Source: Okeanomitos corallinicola TIOX110
GTDB taxonomy: Bacteria; Cyanobacteriota; Cyanobacteriia; Cyanobacteriales; Nostocaceae
Direction: 5' to 3'
Length of the DNA: 64,000 bases
NCBI RefSeq assembly: GCF_038050375.1
Contig: NZ_CP150886.1
Span: 3,699,318 to 3,763,317, forward strand
Positions 1 to 9,216 of the stretch are shown here, piece by piece. The notes beneath the pieces were generated by a model, which was given only the letters and a program-made list of their open reading frames with translations, ran no database searches and was not told where the DNA came from. Both the position numbers and the translations under genes were made by a program. Each line of letters opens with the position of its first letter. The stretch's first letter is position 1.

Positions 1-539
1 GCAACTAACACAGCAAACAAAACCATAAAAGTTGCTAATGCTAGTAGTCGGGAAGAAATAAAATTATATTTACGCAGGGGTTGCCAAACTTTAGCACGTC
101 TAGCTTGTCGCCAATTGATGTTCTTTTTTTCGGTAGTTTTTCCATCTCTAGAAATATTAAATTTGGCATTTGATAAAGCAGTTTGAGATTTAATCTTTCT
201 AGAAATTTTGGCTTGTTGCTGTGTTAACTTAGCGTAATTTGACTTCTTTTGAGATTCTAGGCGTTTTTCACGCTTAATTAAATGATCAAGGGCGCGTTTT
301 GCCCATTCTTGGACTTGGGAATTATCACTTTCAATGAGATTATTACACCAAGCGATCGCCTGATCAGTTTCCCCTGTATGGGCATAAGCCATTACTAAAC
401 CAACTTGCGCTTGCAAGCAAGCATTGCTTTGATCCAGAATATTTGCAAGGGGGACAAGTTGAGTAATGGCTGCATAGTAATTTTCCTGTTTAAGGGCAAC
501 TAAACCAGCCTCCAAAGCTAATTTTTCAGATGAAGGCAT
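1..539 (-). CDS. TPR-like N-terminal part of a membrane protein (partial)
   Basis: The gene runs off the left edge; the first 179 codons are present, starting with MPSSEKLALEAG at 539. Residues 1-85 read like two helical TPR units (ALKQENYYAAITQL..., QVGLVMAYAHTGETDQAIAWC). A Lys/Arg-rich, probably disordered linker follows (about 95-155). A hydrophobic segment LLALATFMVLFAVLV lies at the cut edge, so a membrane part or further domain follows outside the window. From memory, cyanobacterial proteins with this start may continue into an M48-type metalloprotease, but that part is not visible, so the function is left open. It is transcribed away from prfC in the same direction, with a 183-bp gap. 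Confidence 0.7.
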   Translation of the reverse strand, partial: MPSSEKLALEAGLVALKQENYYAAITQLVPLANILDQSNACLQAQVGLVMAYAHTGETDQAIAWCNNLIESDNSQVQEWAKRALDHLIKREKRLESQKKSNYAKLTQQQAKISRKIKSQTALSNAKFNISRDGKTTEKKNINWRQARRAKVWQPLRKYNFISSRLLALATFMVLFAVLV

Positions 540-722
540 AGACTTATTCTTACTCCAATTTTTTCTCAGTCAGGCACGCTATCTAATTACAACTTCACAA
601 AATAGATGCGAGTTCCCGAATAAATTTATTCAGGAGTTGAAGGAGTCAGAAGGGGCAGAAAGGCCGTTCGCCCGTACAGGAGTCAGAATCACAACAATTG
701 AGCCTATTTTTTATTCCCTCAT

Positions 723-2351
723 TTACGAATTACTAGGTTGTTGAGCAGAAAAAACGGGAGCGATCGCACTTAATTTTAACTCTGGATGATCTCCTAGTAA
801 CTGTTGACAATTCCACTCATTGCGGAACAATAAAACAGGGCGACCCATGCTATCTTTTACAGTAGTTGTGTTAAATAAACGTCCCACTTTTTCCAAAGCT
901 TCCCAACCACCTTCGACCCATCTCGCTACACTGTAAGGTAAAATATCTAAGATAGTTTCTACACCATATTCATTCTGTAATCTAAACTGCACAACTTCAA
1001 ATTGCAACTGACCCACAGCAGCTAAAATTGGCTCACGTTTAGCTTCATCAGTGGAATACATAATCTGTACTGCACCCTCTTCTCTTAATTCGGAAACACC
1101 TTTTTGAAATTGCTTAAATTTTGATGGGTTGGGATTTCTTAAAGTTGCAAATAGTTCTGGGGAAAAGTAAGGAATTCCCTCATATTCTAGTTTTTGCCCT
1201 GTATAAATTGTGTCGCCAATTGCAAAAACGCCGGGATTATTTAACCCAATTACATCTCCCGCATAGGCAACATCAATAGACTCTCGATCTTGGGCAAATA
1301 GTTTTTGTGGCCGAGACAGACGCACCGCTTTACCTGTGCGAGCATGATTGACTGTCATATCCTTTTCAAACTTGCCTGTACAAACCCGGACAAAAGCCAC
1401 CCTATCCCTATGTTTGGGATCCATGTTAGCTTGGAGTTTGAACACAAATCCCGTAAATTCTGGGTAGGTGGGGGGAATTTCTCCCGCAGTGCTGTTATGT
1501 GTACCAGGTTTCAGGGCATACTCAAGGAAGTTTTTCAGGAATAGTTCTACACCGAAGTTTGTCATGGCACTACCGAAAAATACGGGTGTCATTTTTCCTT
1601 GATGGACTAAATCTAAATCTAGTTCTGCTCCTGCTCCTTCCAATAGTTCTAGCTCATCTTTGAGTTGATGATAAAGTTCTGGTTCTAACAACTCTTCAAT
1701 TCTGCTATCACCTAGATTCATCACAGTATCAACGGCTTCTTTACTACCGTGGGCGCTACGTTCAAATAAATGAATCTGCTGTTGATGACGGTCAAAAACT
1801 CCTTTAAAGCGATCGCCCATCCCTATCGGCCAATTTACAGGATATGTCTGTAAACCTAACTCTTGCTCAATTTCATCTAACAATTCTAACGGTTCTCTCC
1901 CCGGACGATCCAATTTATTCACAAAGGTGAAAATAGGAATACCTCTGAGTTTACACACTTCAAACAGTTTCCGGGTTTGGGGTTCTAACCCTTTAGCCGC
2001 ATCAATCAGCATTACCGCATTATCTGCTGCTGCTAAAGTTCTATAGGTATCTTCACTAAAATCTTGGTGTCCAGGAGTATCTAATAAATTAATTTGACAA
2101 TTGCGGTAAATAAATTGTAAAACTGTGGAGGTGATAGAAATACCCCGTTGCTGTTCCATCGCCATCCAGTCAGAAGTCGCTTTACGCTGGTCTCTACGAG
2201 CTTTTACCGCTCCTGCTTCATGGATAGCACCTCCGTATAATAGTAACTTTTCTGTTAACGTAGTTTTACCAGCGTCAGGGTGAGAAATAATCGCAAAATT
2301 GCGACGCTGTTCTACGGCTTGACCTAGTTCTTCTACAAGTTCAGTCGCCAT
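723..2351 (-). CDS. prfC: Peptide chain release factor 3 (RF3)
   Basis: A 542-residue translational GTPase that recycles RF1/RF2 from the ribosome after termination. It starts [20 protein letters not shown] and has the P-loop [15 protein letters not shown] (about 23-37). The switch II motif [13 protein letters not shown] (about 92-104) and the G4 motif [12 protein letters not shown] (about 142-153) follow, matching the RF3 subfamily rather than EF-G or LepA. Length is close to the usual 525-545. The start is supported by position relative to the P-loop. RF2 with its programmed frameshift is also in this window (35398), but the genes are far apart. No clear intrinsic terminator was seen after the stop. 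Confidence 0.97.
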   Translation of the reverse strand: MATELVEELGQAVEQRRNFAIISHPDAGKTTLTEKLLLYGGAIHEAGAVKARRDQRKATSDWMAMEQQRGISITSTVLQFIYRNCQINLLDTPGHQDFSEDTYRTLAAADNAVMLIDAAKGLEPQTRKLFEVCKLRGIPIFTFVNKLDRPGREPLELLDEIEQELGLQTYPVNWPIGMGDRFKGVFDRHQQQIHLFERSAHGSKEAVDTVMNLGDSRIEELLEPELYHQLKDELELLEGAGAELDLDLVHQGKMTPVFFGSAMTNFGVELFLKNFLEYALKPGTHNSTAGEIPPTYPEFTGFVFKLQANMDPKHRDRVAFVRVCTGKFEKDMTVNHARTGKAVRLSRPQKLFAQDRESIDVAYAGDVIGLNNPGVFAIGDTIYTGQKLEYEGIPYFSPELFATLRNPNPSKFKQFQKGVSELREEGAVQIMYSTDEAKREPILAAVGQLQFEVVQFRLQNEYGVETILDILPYSVARWVEGGWEALEKVGRLFNTTTVKDSMGRPVLLFRNEWNCQQLLGDHPELKLSAIAPVFSAQQPSNS

Positions 2352-2504
2352 AATTTTTATTTTTATCCAATTCTGGAGTTTTTAAGGTTTTTCTATTTTA
2401 TAGCTTGATTGGGATCTCACGCAAAGACGCAAAGGCGCAAAGGAAGAGGAAGATAATTTTTTTTGGTGGAGGTTGTTGACAATTTTTTGCGTTTGGGTTA
2501 TATT

Positions 2505-2540
2505 GTTATTGTGGGAAACTGTGGGCGCATATATATAGGG
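2505..2540 (+). repeat. Diverged copy of the ATATATAACG-ended dispersed repeat
   Basis: It resembles the units at 2767-2801 and 5078-5111: gttat, then gtgggaaa, then gtgggcgcatatatata. It lies in the same orientation as the 2767 copy. The extra copy argues that the unit is a dispersed repeat and not solely the terminus of one element. Confidence 0.5.
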
Positions 2541-2766
2541 TTTAAGGATTTACAAGATTTTTTTGGGAAAGATTGATTTTTGGGAAGTTGAGATTTTCAG
2601 ATCACCCAACCTGAAAATCCTTACATCCTGGACATTATCTCGACTTCGCGGTAGTTGAGCGTAGTCGAAACTCAATAACCACCTGATGCTGACAAATAAA
2701 TCAGCGTTCATCTGCGTTTATCCGCGTTCGCCCCTTGACAAAAATCTCAACTTCCATTATTCTAAT

Positions 2767-2801
2767 GTTATAGGTGGAAAAGTGTGCGTCCATATATAAC
2801 G
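2767..2801 (+). repeat. Left member of an inverted repeat pair flanking the kinase-FGE gene
   Basis: About 35 bp beginning gttataggtggaaaag and ending catatataacg. The reverse complement of 5078-5111 matches it with only a few differences and one single-base gap. Similarity continues weakly inward for another 20-25 bp (ttttcaaaatctcaggttt against ttttgaaaaattcaggttt). Confidence 0.75.
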
Positions 2802-2861
2802 TATTTTCAAAATCTCAGGTTTTCAAAACACAACTTCCTGAAAAACACACTGCTAAAATTC

Positions 2862-2887
2862 TAAAAAAAATTCCGCCTTCGGCGGGA
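2862..2887 (-). terminator. Rho-independent terminator of the kinase-FGE gene
   Basis: Read on the minus strand, a short GC-rich stem (CCGCC-GAA-GGCGG) is followed directly by eight T residues. It lies about 50 bp past the stop codon at 2938 and inside the inverted repeat pair. Confidence 0.7.
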
Positions 2888-2937
2888 AAAGGGAAAAAGA
2901 ACAAGAGCAAAGGGCAAGAGGAAAAAAGTATAGAGTG

Positions 2938-4764
2938 CTACCGGAGTCTCCCAACAACGCAGACAACACGAAAACCAATAAAGTTGCTGTGGTAGTCGCG
3001 GTAGCTGCCGTAACGACACGCGGAACGGCAGTTCTCAGGAAAGTAGCCCCAGGAACCACCCCGCATCGTCTTTGTATCGCTTTGTCTATTTAAAGCACTA
3101 CCACCTATGGGCGCGTTTATATAACTATCTTGCCAGCTATCTTCGCACCATTCCCATACATTACCGTGCATATCATACAAACCAAAAGCATTAGGGGGAA
3201 AAGTTCCTACATCAGTGGTTTGTTCTCGATATTTACCTTTTGGTGCATCGGCATAGGAATAATTACCATTGTAGTTTACCAAATCTGGGGTAATACTTTC
3301 ACCAAAATAAAAAGGTGTAGTTGTTCCCGCTCGACAAGCATACTCCCATTGTGCCTCACTAGGCAACTTATAGTTTTTACCTGTTTTTTGGCTTAACTTT
3401 TCACAGAATGCCACTGCATCATCCCAACTTACATATTCAACAGGACGTTGGTTGGTGAGCGAAGTCGAACCATCACCTTTGAAACTACCAGGATTATTAC
3501 CTAAAATAGCTTGATACTGTGCTTGGGTCAAGGGATATTTACCCATAAAGAAACTTTCCAGGGTAACTTGATGTTGTGGACCTTCAGGATTCCATCTTCC
3601 GTCTTCATTTTCCGGTGAACCCATCATAAAAGTTCCTGCGGGTATTTCCACCATTTCCAACATCACCCCATTTCCCAAGTCTTCGACAAAATATCTTGCT
3701 GACTGGTTGCGTCGTTTAATTATTTCTCCTTTGCGGTTAGTGGTGACAACTTTAAAGTTAAAGGTTTTCAGGTTTAACCTCTCTCCAAACCTCTCTTCTG
3801 GTGGGAGAGAAGCTATAATATCCCCATTCTCTTGTAGGGAAGGGGGTTTAGGGGGGTTAGGTTTTTCTATTCCTAAATAACCAAACCACTCTCCCATAGA
3901 TTGGGGACGTTTTCGATAGTCTAACTCCATCCCCTTCAAAATAGCATCGTTCACCTTTTGACTAATTTGAGAATTATATTTTTGTGGTGGTTCAATGGCC
4001 ATTTTCAGATCCAACATGATCTTAGCATTGAGATAAGGACTAGGGAGAGGAATATAAGGAGGTTCATCCACCGCGATGATTACATATAATGTTGCAGCAA
4101 GGGAATAAATATCTAATGTGGGGGTAAAGTTACTGCGGTTTTCAAATTGTTCTGGTGGTGCAAAAACTGGAGTTTTCGCATTTGTTAAACTCATGGTTTC
4201 GGCAAAATTGACTTCCCGCGCTAACCCAAAATCTATTAATATCGCTTTTTTGTCAGATTCTCGCAGTAAAATATTGGCAGGTTTAATATCTCGATGTAGA
4301 TAATTTTTACTATGAATATAATCTAAAGCTGTGCCAATTTCTTCGATAATCTTTAAACCATCACTTTCACTGAAAGTTCCCTGACTTCCTATATATTTTT
4401 GTAAATTTCTTCCTTGTACATATTCCATCACCATACAAGATAAAACTGCATCTTGAATTTTTTCTTGGAACAGTTCTGGATAGACTTTCACAATGTGGGG
4501 ATGGTCAAAGGTCGCTAACACCATCGCTTCGGTGTTAAATTTGTCTTGTTCCTCAGCGAAAAATTCTGCAAAACCTTCACTATTTCCATTTTTGTCTCGA
4601 TAACGTTGTTGCAGAGAAAAGACGTTGAGACTTTTAATAGCTACTTGGGTTTTGCGTTTATCATCTTTTGCAAGATAGGTGACACCAAACCCTCCTTGTC
4701 CCAGAATTTCAATTATTTCATATTGTCCGCGTTTAATTTTTTGTCCTGGGTTAAAGTACACCAT
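2938..4764 (-). CDS. Ser/Thr protein kinase fused to an FGE-sulfatase (SUMF1-like) domain
   Basis: A 608-residue two-domain protein. The kinase covers about residues 10-290: glycine loop GQGGFGVTYLA, VAIKSL lysine, catalytic HRDIKPANILL (H157, D159), DFGLAR and an APPEQ activation segment. All Hanks-type catalytic residues are present. A proline-rich linker follows, then from about 370 a formylglycine-generating-enzyme-like domain (VEIPAGTFMMGSPE, KLPSEAQWEYACRAG, DMHGNVWEWCEDSW, RGGSW, GFRVVC). The sulfatase-modifying activity is not implied, since such domains often serve other roles when fused to kinases. No transmembrane segment was seen. The gene is flanked by inverted repeats and has its own terminator, and a repeat-like sequence near 3450-3472 adds residues inside the FGE domain. 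Confidence 0.93.
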   Translation of the reverse strand: MVYFNPGQKIKRGQYEIIEILGQGGFGVTYLAKDDKRKTQVAIKSLNVFSLQQRYRDKNGNSEGFAEFFAEEQDKFNTEAMVLATFDHPHIVKVYPELFQEKIQDAVLSCMVMEYVQGRNLQKYIGSQGTFSESDGLKIIEEIGTALDYIHSKNYLHRDIKPANILLRESDKKAILIDFGLAREVNFAETMSLTNAKTPVFAPPEQFENRSNFTPTLDIYSLAATLYVIIAVDEPPYIPLPSPYLNAKIMLDLKMAIEPPQKYNSQISQKVNDAILKGMELDYRKRPQSMGEWFGYLGIEKPNPPKPPSLQENGDIIASLPPEERFGERLNLKTFNFKVVTTNRKGEIIKRRNQSARYFVEDLGNGVMLEMVEIPAGTFMMGSPENEDGRWNPEGPQHQVTLESFFMGKYPLTQAQYQAILGNNPGSFKGDGSTSLTNQRPVEYVSWDDAVAFCEKLSQKTGKNYKLPSEAQWEYACRAGTTTPFYFGESITPDLVNYNGNYSYADAPKGKYREQTTDVGTFPPNAFGLYDMHGNVWEWCEDSWQDSYINAPIGGSALNRQSDTKTMRGGSWGYFPENCRSACRYGSYRDYHSNFIGFRVVCVVGRLR

Positions 4765-4808
4765 CTTTAACTCGCTCAGTAATAATATGAGTTTTTATCA
4801 AACCCACT

Positions 4809-4901
4809 GTAGTATTGTAGGGTGTGTTAAAACGAAGTTTGTAACGCACCAAAATCTTGATAATGGTGCGTTACGCTATTGCTAACGCACCCTACGTATA
4901 T
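4809..4901. repeat. Palindromic GTAGGGTG...GGTGCGTTA dispersed repeat
   Basis: It begins tagtattgtagggtgtgtta and ends taacgcaccctac, with an internal ggtgcgttacgctat. The same start (tagtattgtagggtgtgtta) recurs at 63101, and the ggtgcgtta...taacgcacc core recurs at 44914 and 47966. Confidence 0.7.
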
Positions 4902-5077
4902 TTTTAGAAATAAAACCGGATTCCTATATAAGTTTATATCAAACCCACTGTAGCATTATTTGTCAGCGTTAGGATTTGAGAATTTACAAGATTGTTGTTA
5001 ACAACATTAAAAATTATTCGCGTCTGTAGGTTCAAAACTCAAACTTCTGAAAAAACAAACCTGAATTTTTCAAAACC

Positions 5078-5111
5078 CGTTATATATGGGCGCACCTTTT
5101 CCACCCATAAC
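5078..5111 (-). repeat. Right member of the inverted repeat pair flanking the kinase-FGE gene
   Basis: Reads cgttatatatgggcgcacc and then ttttccacccataac. It is the reverse complement of 2767-2801 with a few differences. The pair encloses about 2.3 kb holding only the kinase-FGE gene, its terminator and repeats. Confidence 0.75.
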
Positions 5112-5169
5112 ATATACTATAAAATAGTTTTTTCGACTTGTCAAGCCTAAACAAAAATTTCCGTAAAAC

Positions 5170-5196
5170 GAAAAAGGGTTTAGCACTGCTAAACCC
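5170..5196 (-). terminator. Rho-independent terminator of sir
   Basis: On the minus strand there is a perfect stem GGGTTTAGC-AGT-GCTAAACCC followed by TTTTTCGTTTT. It starts 27 bp past the sir stop codon. Confidence 0.9.
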
Positions 5197-5222
5197 CTAC
5201 AGTATCTTTAATTGAGAAGATT

Positions 5223-7136
5223 CTACAGACTTTGGAAATACTTATCTAAAGCCTCATGTACTAACTCAGTCATGGGTTTACCTTGCTGTTCTGCGGTTTC
5301 CTTGAGTTGGGAATAAACGTCATCCCGCAGACTTACCCGATGGCGTGATTTTCCGCTGCTGGTTGGTGTTCCAGGGGTGTAGGTGTCAGAAAATTCGCGG
5401 ATAGCATCAAAACCTACTCTGTCGCAAAAATCACCGAATTTCTCTTTACCTTTGCGAAACTTCTTAAAATAGATGAAAATTGGTTCTAAAAAGCTTTCGA
5501 TGTCGTTGTGATGCAGTTTTTCAATGATTGGTCTAGCTAATCTGGTTTGGTCTGGTGAACCACCTAACCAGATTTGATAAGATTCTGGTGCGCTACCAAC
5601 AAACCCTAATTCTGCCATATAAGGACGAGCGCAACCATTAGGGCAACCAGTCATCCTTACCACAAAATGTTCTTTTTGTAAACCCACTTTATCTAATAAA
5701 GCTCTGATTCTTTCTAAAATACCAGGTATTGCCCGTTCTGATTCTGTGATTGCTAAACCACAAGTTGGTAAAGCGGGACAAGCCATAGCATAGCGGGTTA
5801 AAGCAGGAATTTGATCAGGGTCAGCAATGACACCACACTGATCTAAAATTGTTTGAATTGCTTCTTTATCTGCTGGGGAAATTTCGTAGAAAATTAGATT
5901 GTGGTTAGGTGTGAGACGAATAGGTAAATTAAATTGTTCAACTATTAACCTTAAAGCGGTTTTGAGCTTAAATTCACCTTCATCTTTGACTCGACCATTA
6001 TCTATAGAAATACCCAAAAAGAGTTTACCGTCTCCTTGTTCATTCCAACCTAGATAGTCCTGATATTTGAATTTGGGTAATTCTTTAAATGGTTCGACAG
6101 ATTTACCAAAGTATTCTTCTACTTGGGTGCGGAATTTTTCTACACCCCAATCATTGATTAAATATTTTAATCTAGCGTGTCTGCGATTGGTGCGATCGCC
6201 ATAATCTCTTTGAGTAGCAACTATGGCTTTAACAATATCATAAACATCTTCTTTTGTAACATAACCAATAGGATCAGCAGCGCGAGCAAAGGTTTCTTCT
6301 TTGTTGTGAGTTCTTCCCAAACCACCACCAGCAAGAACATTAAAACCTTGTAATTCTCCCTTTTTATTAGTAATGACTACTAACGTTAAATCCTGGGTAT
6401 ACAAATCAACAGAATTATCACCGGGAACTGTCACGCAAATTTTAAACTTACGTGGCATATAATGAGTGCCATAAATTGGTTCTACGGAATCATGGACAAT
6501 TGTCCCAGTTCCGTTTTTTTCCCTAGCTGCTTTTACCTCTGGGTGTTCTTCAGCACTAATCGCTTTTTCCCCATCCAACCAGATTTCATAATAAGCACCG
6601 GTTTGAGGTGAGAGCAAATCAGCGACATTTTGGGCATATTCCCAAGCATACTGATATTCTGGGCGATTTTTGAAGGGTGCAGCGGGTGCCATAACGTTAC
6701 GGTTAATGTCACCACAAGCGCCTAAAGTAGAACCAAGATTTTGAACAATTGTAGAGATAGCTGTTTTCAGATTCTTTTTCAAAATCCCGTGTAACTGAAA
6801 ACCTTGGCGGGTGGTAACTCGTAAAGTATGATTACCGTATTCATCAGCTAATTTATCCAAGGCCAAATATAGCTGTGGTGGTATTAACCCCCCAGGGTTT
6901 CTTGTCCGCAGCATCATTTGATAATCTTTTTCCTGTCCTTTGACGCGATTATCACGGTTATCCTGTTGATAAGACCCATGAAATTTGAGAATCTGAATCG
7001 CATCTTCACTAAAATGAGTTGTATCCTCAAGAATTTCTGTCGCTACAGGTTCAAGCAAAAAATTACTATTTTCTTTGATACCTTCGACTTTGGAAGGTGG
7101 CCGATTACTAACGGGAGCAGGAGCAGTGTTAACCAT
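5223..7136 (-). CDS. sir: Ferredoxin-dependent assimilatory sulfite reductase with a C-terminal RHH-like tail
   Basis: 637 residues. It reduces sulfite to sulfide with six electrons from ferredoxin, using siroheme and a 4Fe-4S cluster. The coupled cluster/siroheme ligands are visible as C453-x5-C459 (CPALPTCG) and C498-x3-C502 ([10 protein letters not shown]). The N-terminal substrate-binding motif [10 protein letters not shown] is also clear. Residues about 593-637 ([20 protein letters not shown] and on) lie beyond the usual reductase core and resemble a ribbon-helix-helix/CopG-like module. The gene stands alone with a strong terminator. The start MVNTAPAP fits homologues of about 635-640 residues. 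The alternative nitrite reductase (nirA) is less likely, since length and motif context fit sir. Confidence 0.96.
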   Translation of the reverse strand: MVNTAPAPVSNRPPSKVEGIKENSNFLLEPVATEILEDTTHFSEDAIQILKFHGSYQQDNRDNRVKGQEKDYQMMLRTRNPGGLIPPQLYLALDKLADEYGNHTLRVTTRQGFQLHGILKKNLKTAISTIVQNLGSTLGACGDINRNVMAPAAPFKNRPEYQYAWEYAQNVADLLSPQTGAYYEIWLDGEKAISAEEHPEVKAAREKNGTGTIVHDSVEPIYGTHYMPRKFKICVTVPGDNSVDLYTQDLTLVVITNKKGELQGFNVLAGGGLGRTHNKEETFARAADPIGYVTKEDVYDIVKAIVATQRDYGDRTNRRHARLKYLINDWGVEKFRTQVEEYFGKSVEPFKELPKFKYQDYLGWNEQGDGKLFLGISIDNGRVKDEGEFKLKTALRLIVEQFNLPIRLTPNHNLIFYEISPADKEAIQTILDQCGVIADPDQIPALTRYAMACPALPTCGLAITESERAIPGILERIRALLDKVGLQKEHFVVRMTGCPNGCARPYMAELGFVGSAPESYQIWLGGSPDQTRLARPIIEKLHHNDIESFLEPIFIYFKKFRKGKEKFGDFCDRVGFDAIREFSDTYTPGTPTSSGKSRHRVSLRDDVYSQLKETAEQQGKPMTELVHEALDKYFQSL

Positions 7137-7460
7137 TACAGTAGTATGTTTCTCAATAGGGTAAATGCAGTAGTAAAAGCCGAATTCGGAGTTTATTAAT
7201 ATCGGTTCATTTATTACAACACCAAAAATCCGGTCGGAATTATGAATAATAACCTAATTTTAACACAGTGAAAAGCCGGCTTCATAAGTGATTTAACACT
7301 TAACAGAACCAGCATTTTTAGTATTTTATAGCTTTTAAGCAATACACAAATTTTTTATATTTATCTGTTGACATATCGGCTAAACTGTGTAGTTTGTCAA
7401 CAGATACTGATTAGTCATTGGTCATTGGTCATTAGTTATTTGTACTCAATCACCAATCAC
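7137..7460. other. Intergenic region upstream of sir with a 12-bp palindrome
   Basis: It holds the sir promoter region and the 3' flank of the exported protein gene. A perfect 12-bp inverted repeat (tatctgttgaca at 7362-7373 and tgtcaacagata at 7395-7406, 21-nt spacer) has no T-run on either side, so it looks more like an operator or structured element than a simple terminator. A short heptamer-type repeat (gtcattggtcattggtcatt) occupies about 7410-7440. Confidence 0.55.
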
Positions 7461-7997
7461 TTATCTAAAGCGATAACCGATACCACCATTGATGCTGACA
7501 GCGGAAGCGGGACTATTTTGATAAGCTTTGAGTCCAACTTTAGCATTTGTGTAAACTAGGAAGTTTTTAGTAACTTCTGATTCCACACCAGCACCAACAA
7601 CTACGGAATCTCTATTACCCAAGGGAGTTGGTTTACCATCAGATTCGACAAAAGAGTAACCACCAGTAATGAAAGCATTGGTTCTATTAGCGATGGGAAC
7701 ATCTACGGAAACTTCAGGAATAATTGCGGTTGTTTCATCACTCCACAGGACGTTACCCCGTGCCGAAAAAGGAGTATTTCCTATTTTTACACGTCCAGTG
7801 ATATTACCACCCAAGGTGGCAGCATCACCGTTTTGTCCACCATTGGTAACACCAGCAGCGACACCAGCGCCGATATAACTAGCATCTGTTCCTTTTTGAG
7901 TTTCTGCCGCAGCTTTACCAGCAGAAAGAAATATAGGAGCAATTACTAAGGAAGATAAAGCAGAAATTGTGACTAAAGATTTGAGAAGGCGTTTCAT
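7461..7997 (-). CDS. Exported small beta-rich (outer-membrane-like) protein
   Basis: About 178 residues from the preferred start MKRLLKSLVTISALSSLVIA at 7997, which has GGTGA just upstream. A start 12 bases earlier (8009) is possible. A typical signal peptide ends near AGKAAAE. The mature part has alternating hydrophobic/polar strands rich in Gly, Asn and Val and ends in an aromatic-containing strand (INGGIGYRFR) with a C-terminal Phe-Arg, as in small beta-barrels. No specific family was recognised. Role in the cell envelope is inferred only from the signal peptide and strand pattern. Confidence 0.8.
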   Translation of the reverse strand: MKRLLKSLVTISALSSLVIAPIFLSAGKAAAETQKGTDASYIGAGVAAGVTNGGQNGDAATLGGNITGRVKIGNTPFSARGNVLWSDETTAIIPEVSVDVPIANRTNAFITGGYSFVESDGKPTPLGNRDSVVVGAGVESEVTKNFLVYTNAKVGLKAYQNSPASAVSINGGIGYRFR

Positions 7998-8227
7998 ATT
8001 GTTCACCATATATCAGAAGTTTTACTGTTAAATGCTCTGTCGAGGATCAGTTAAAAATGTTCCAGTTGATTTTTAATTTTACTAAAATCCTTGTTAGTAT
8101 TGATGCAATATATTTAAGGTTTTGGATATTTAGTAAATTTTTGAATCAGTAATTATAATTACACATATATCTTTGATGATTCCAGATGGCAAATTGAGAT
8201 TTTGAAAGTTTAACTCTATCGAAAATT

Positions 8228-9166
8228 ATGGTGACTGCAAAGCAGGTGTTATCAGGTTTAATGGGCGTATGTGTGGGAGATGCTCTTGGTGTACCAGTGG
8301 AATTTACTAGCCGTGTTGATCGTACCCTTTCCCCAGTCACATCCATGCAAGGTGGTGGTACATGGTGTCAACCTCCAGGAACTTGGTCTGACGACAGTTC
8401 ACTAACTTTGTGTTTAGCAGCATCTCTGTGTGAGGGATTTTCCTTAGATGCGATCGCCCATTCCTTTTATCGTTGGTATAGTGAGGGTTATTGGGGCGCT
8501 CATGGGGAAGTGTTTGATATTGGTAACACTACCTTAGAAGCTATCATGAATTGGCACAAGGGAGCATCACCGGAAACAGCTGGTGGTAGCCAGGAATATA
8601 ACAATGGTAATGGTTCGTTAATGCGAATTTTACCGATGGCTTATTTTTATCAGGCTGGGAATTTTCAGGAGTTGATAGAAAAGGTACACCAAGTTTCCTG
8701 TATTACTCATGGTCATCTGCGATCGCAAATGGCTTGTGGAATTTATATTAGTATTGCCATAGAGTTACTTACAGGTTTTGAGCCGAATGTGGCTTATCTG
8801 CAAGGATTAGAAAAGATTAATGCACTATATTCTAGTGGTGAATATGCCTTAGAAAAACCTTCTTTTGACAGAGTTTTCAGCGGTGAAATTGCTCAAATAC
8901 CTATTGAAGAGATTAACTCTAGTGGTTACGTTGTTGATACCTTGGAGGCATCATTATGGTGTTTGTTAAATAGTTCCTCCTACGCCCAAGCGGTACTAAA
9001 AGCAGTTAACTTAGGCGGAGATACGGATACTACTGGGGCTGTCACTGGTGGTTTAGCCGGAATTTACTACGGTTGGGAAAGCATTCCCAATGAATGGCTC
9101 GAACAAATCGCCCGCAAACAAGACATTATGGATTTAGCTAGTAGGTTGTCATTAGTCATTAGTTAA
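8228..9166 (+). CDS. ADP-ribosylglycohydrolase family protein
   Basis: 312 residues with the all-helical ADP-ribosyl-acceptor hydrolase fold (DraG/ARH type), which removes ADP-ribose from proteins or small molecules using two Mg ions. Metal-binding motifs are intact: GVCVGDALGVPVEF near the start, WSDDSSLTLC (about 55-64), and GGDTDTTGAVTGGLAG (about 258-273). It is a single gene with no ADP-ribosyltransferase partner nearby, so the substrate is unknown. The last residues (LSLVIS) and the stop codon are encoded by a TTAGTCATTAGT-type repeat that continues downstream, suggesting the natural C-terminus was shaped by repeat insertion. Confidence 0.92.
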   Translation: MVTAKQVLSGLMGVCVGDALGVPVEFTSRVDRTLSPVTSMQGGGTWCQPPGTWSDDSSLTLCLAASLCEGFSLDAIAHSFYRWYSEGYWGAHGEVFDIGNTTLEAIMNWHKGASPETAGGSQEYNNGNGSLMRILPMAYFYQAGNFQELIEKVHQVSCITHGHLRSQMACGIYISIAIELLTGFEPNVAYLQGLEKINALYSSGEYALEKPSFDRVFSGEIAQIPIEEINSSGYVVDTLEASLWCLLNSSSYAQAVLKAVNLGGDTDTTGAVTGGLAGIYYGWESIPNEWLEQIARKQDIMDLASRLSLVIS

Positions 9167-9214
9167 CTGTCACCTGTCACCTGTCACCTGTCACCTATCA
9201 ACTGTCAACTGTCA
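9145..9214 (+). repeat. Heptameric short tandem repeats
   Basis: Consecutive CATTAGT and CTGTCAC units overlap the end of the ADP-ribosylglycohydrolase gene and fill the space to the next convergent gene. This is the short tandem repeat class typical of heterocystous cyanobacteria. Confidence 0.8.
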
Positions 9215-9216
9215 AA

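Larger units (their letters stand above)
2352..2937. other. Intergenic region rich in short dispersed repeats
   Basis: No gene is supported here. It contains the sequence cacgcaaagacgcaaaggcg (2417-2436), which looks like a dispersed repeat. It also holds two related AT-rich units with a GTGGGCGCATATATATA-type core (2505-2540 and 2767-2801), a palindromic stretch around 2639-2675 containing gagcgtagtcgaaactc, and the kinase-gene terminator. Open frames crossing it are repeat-derived and lack a ribosome binding site. Confidence 0.6.
4765..5222. other. Intergenic repeat mosaic between sir and the kinase-FGE gene
   Basis: No gene is supported. It contains the gtagggtgtgtta...taacgcaccctac palindromic repeat, a direct duplication of tatcaaacccactgtag (4798-4814 and 4937-4953), the right inverted repeat of the kinase-FGE region, and the sir terminator. 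The promoter of the kinase gene must lie within the first part but no convincing -35/-10 pair was picked out. Confidence 0.6.

Noticed and set aside
1305-1544. Plus-strand ORF of 79 codons
   Set aside because: It lies fully inside prfC on the opposite strand and has no recognisable product.
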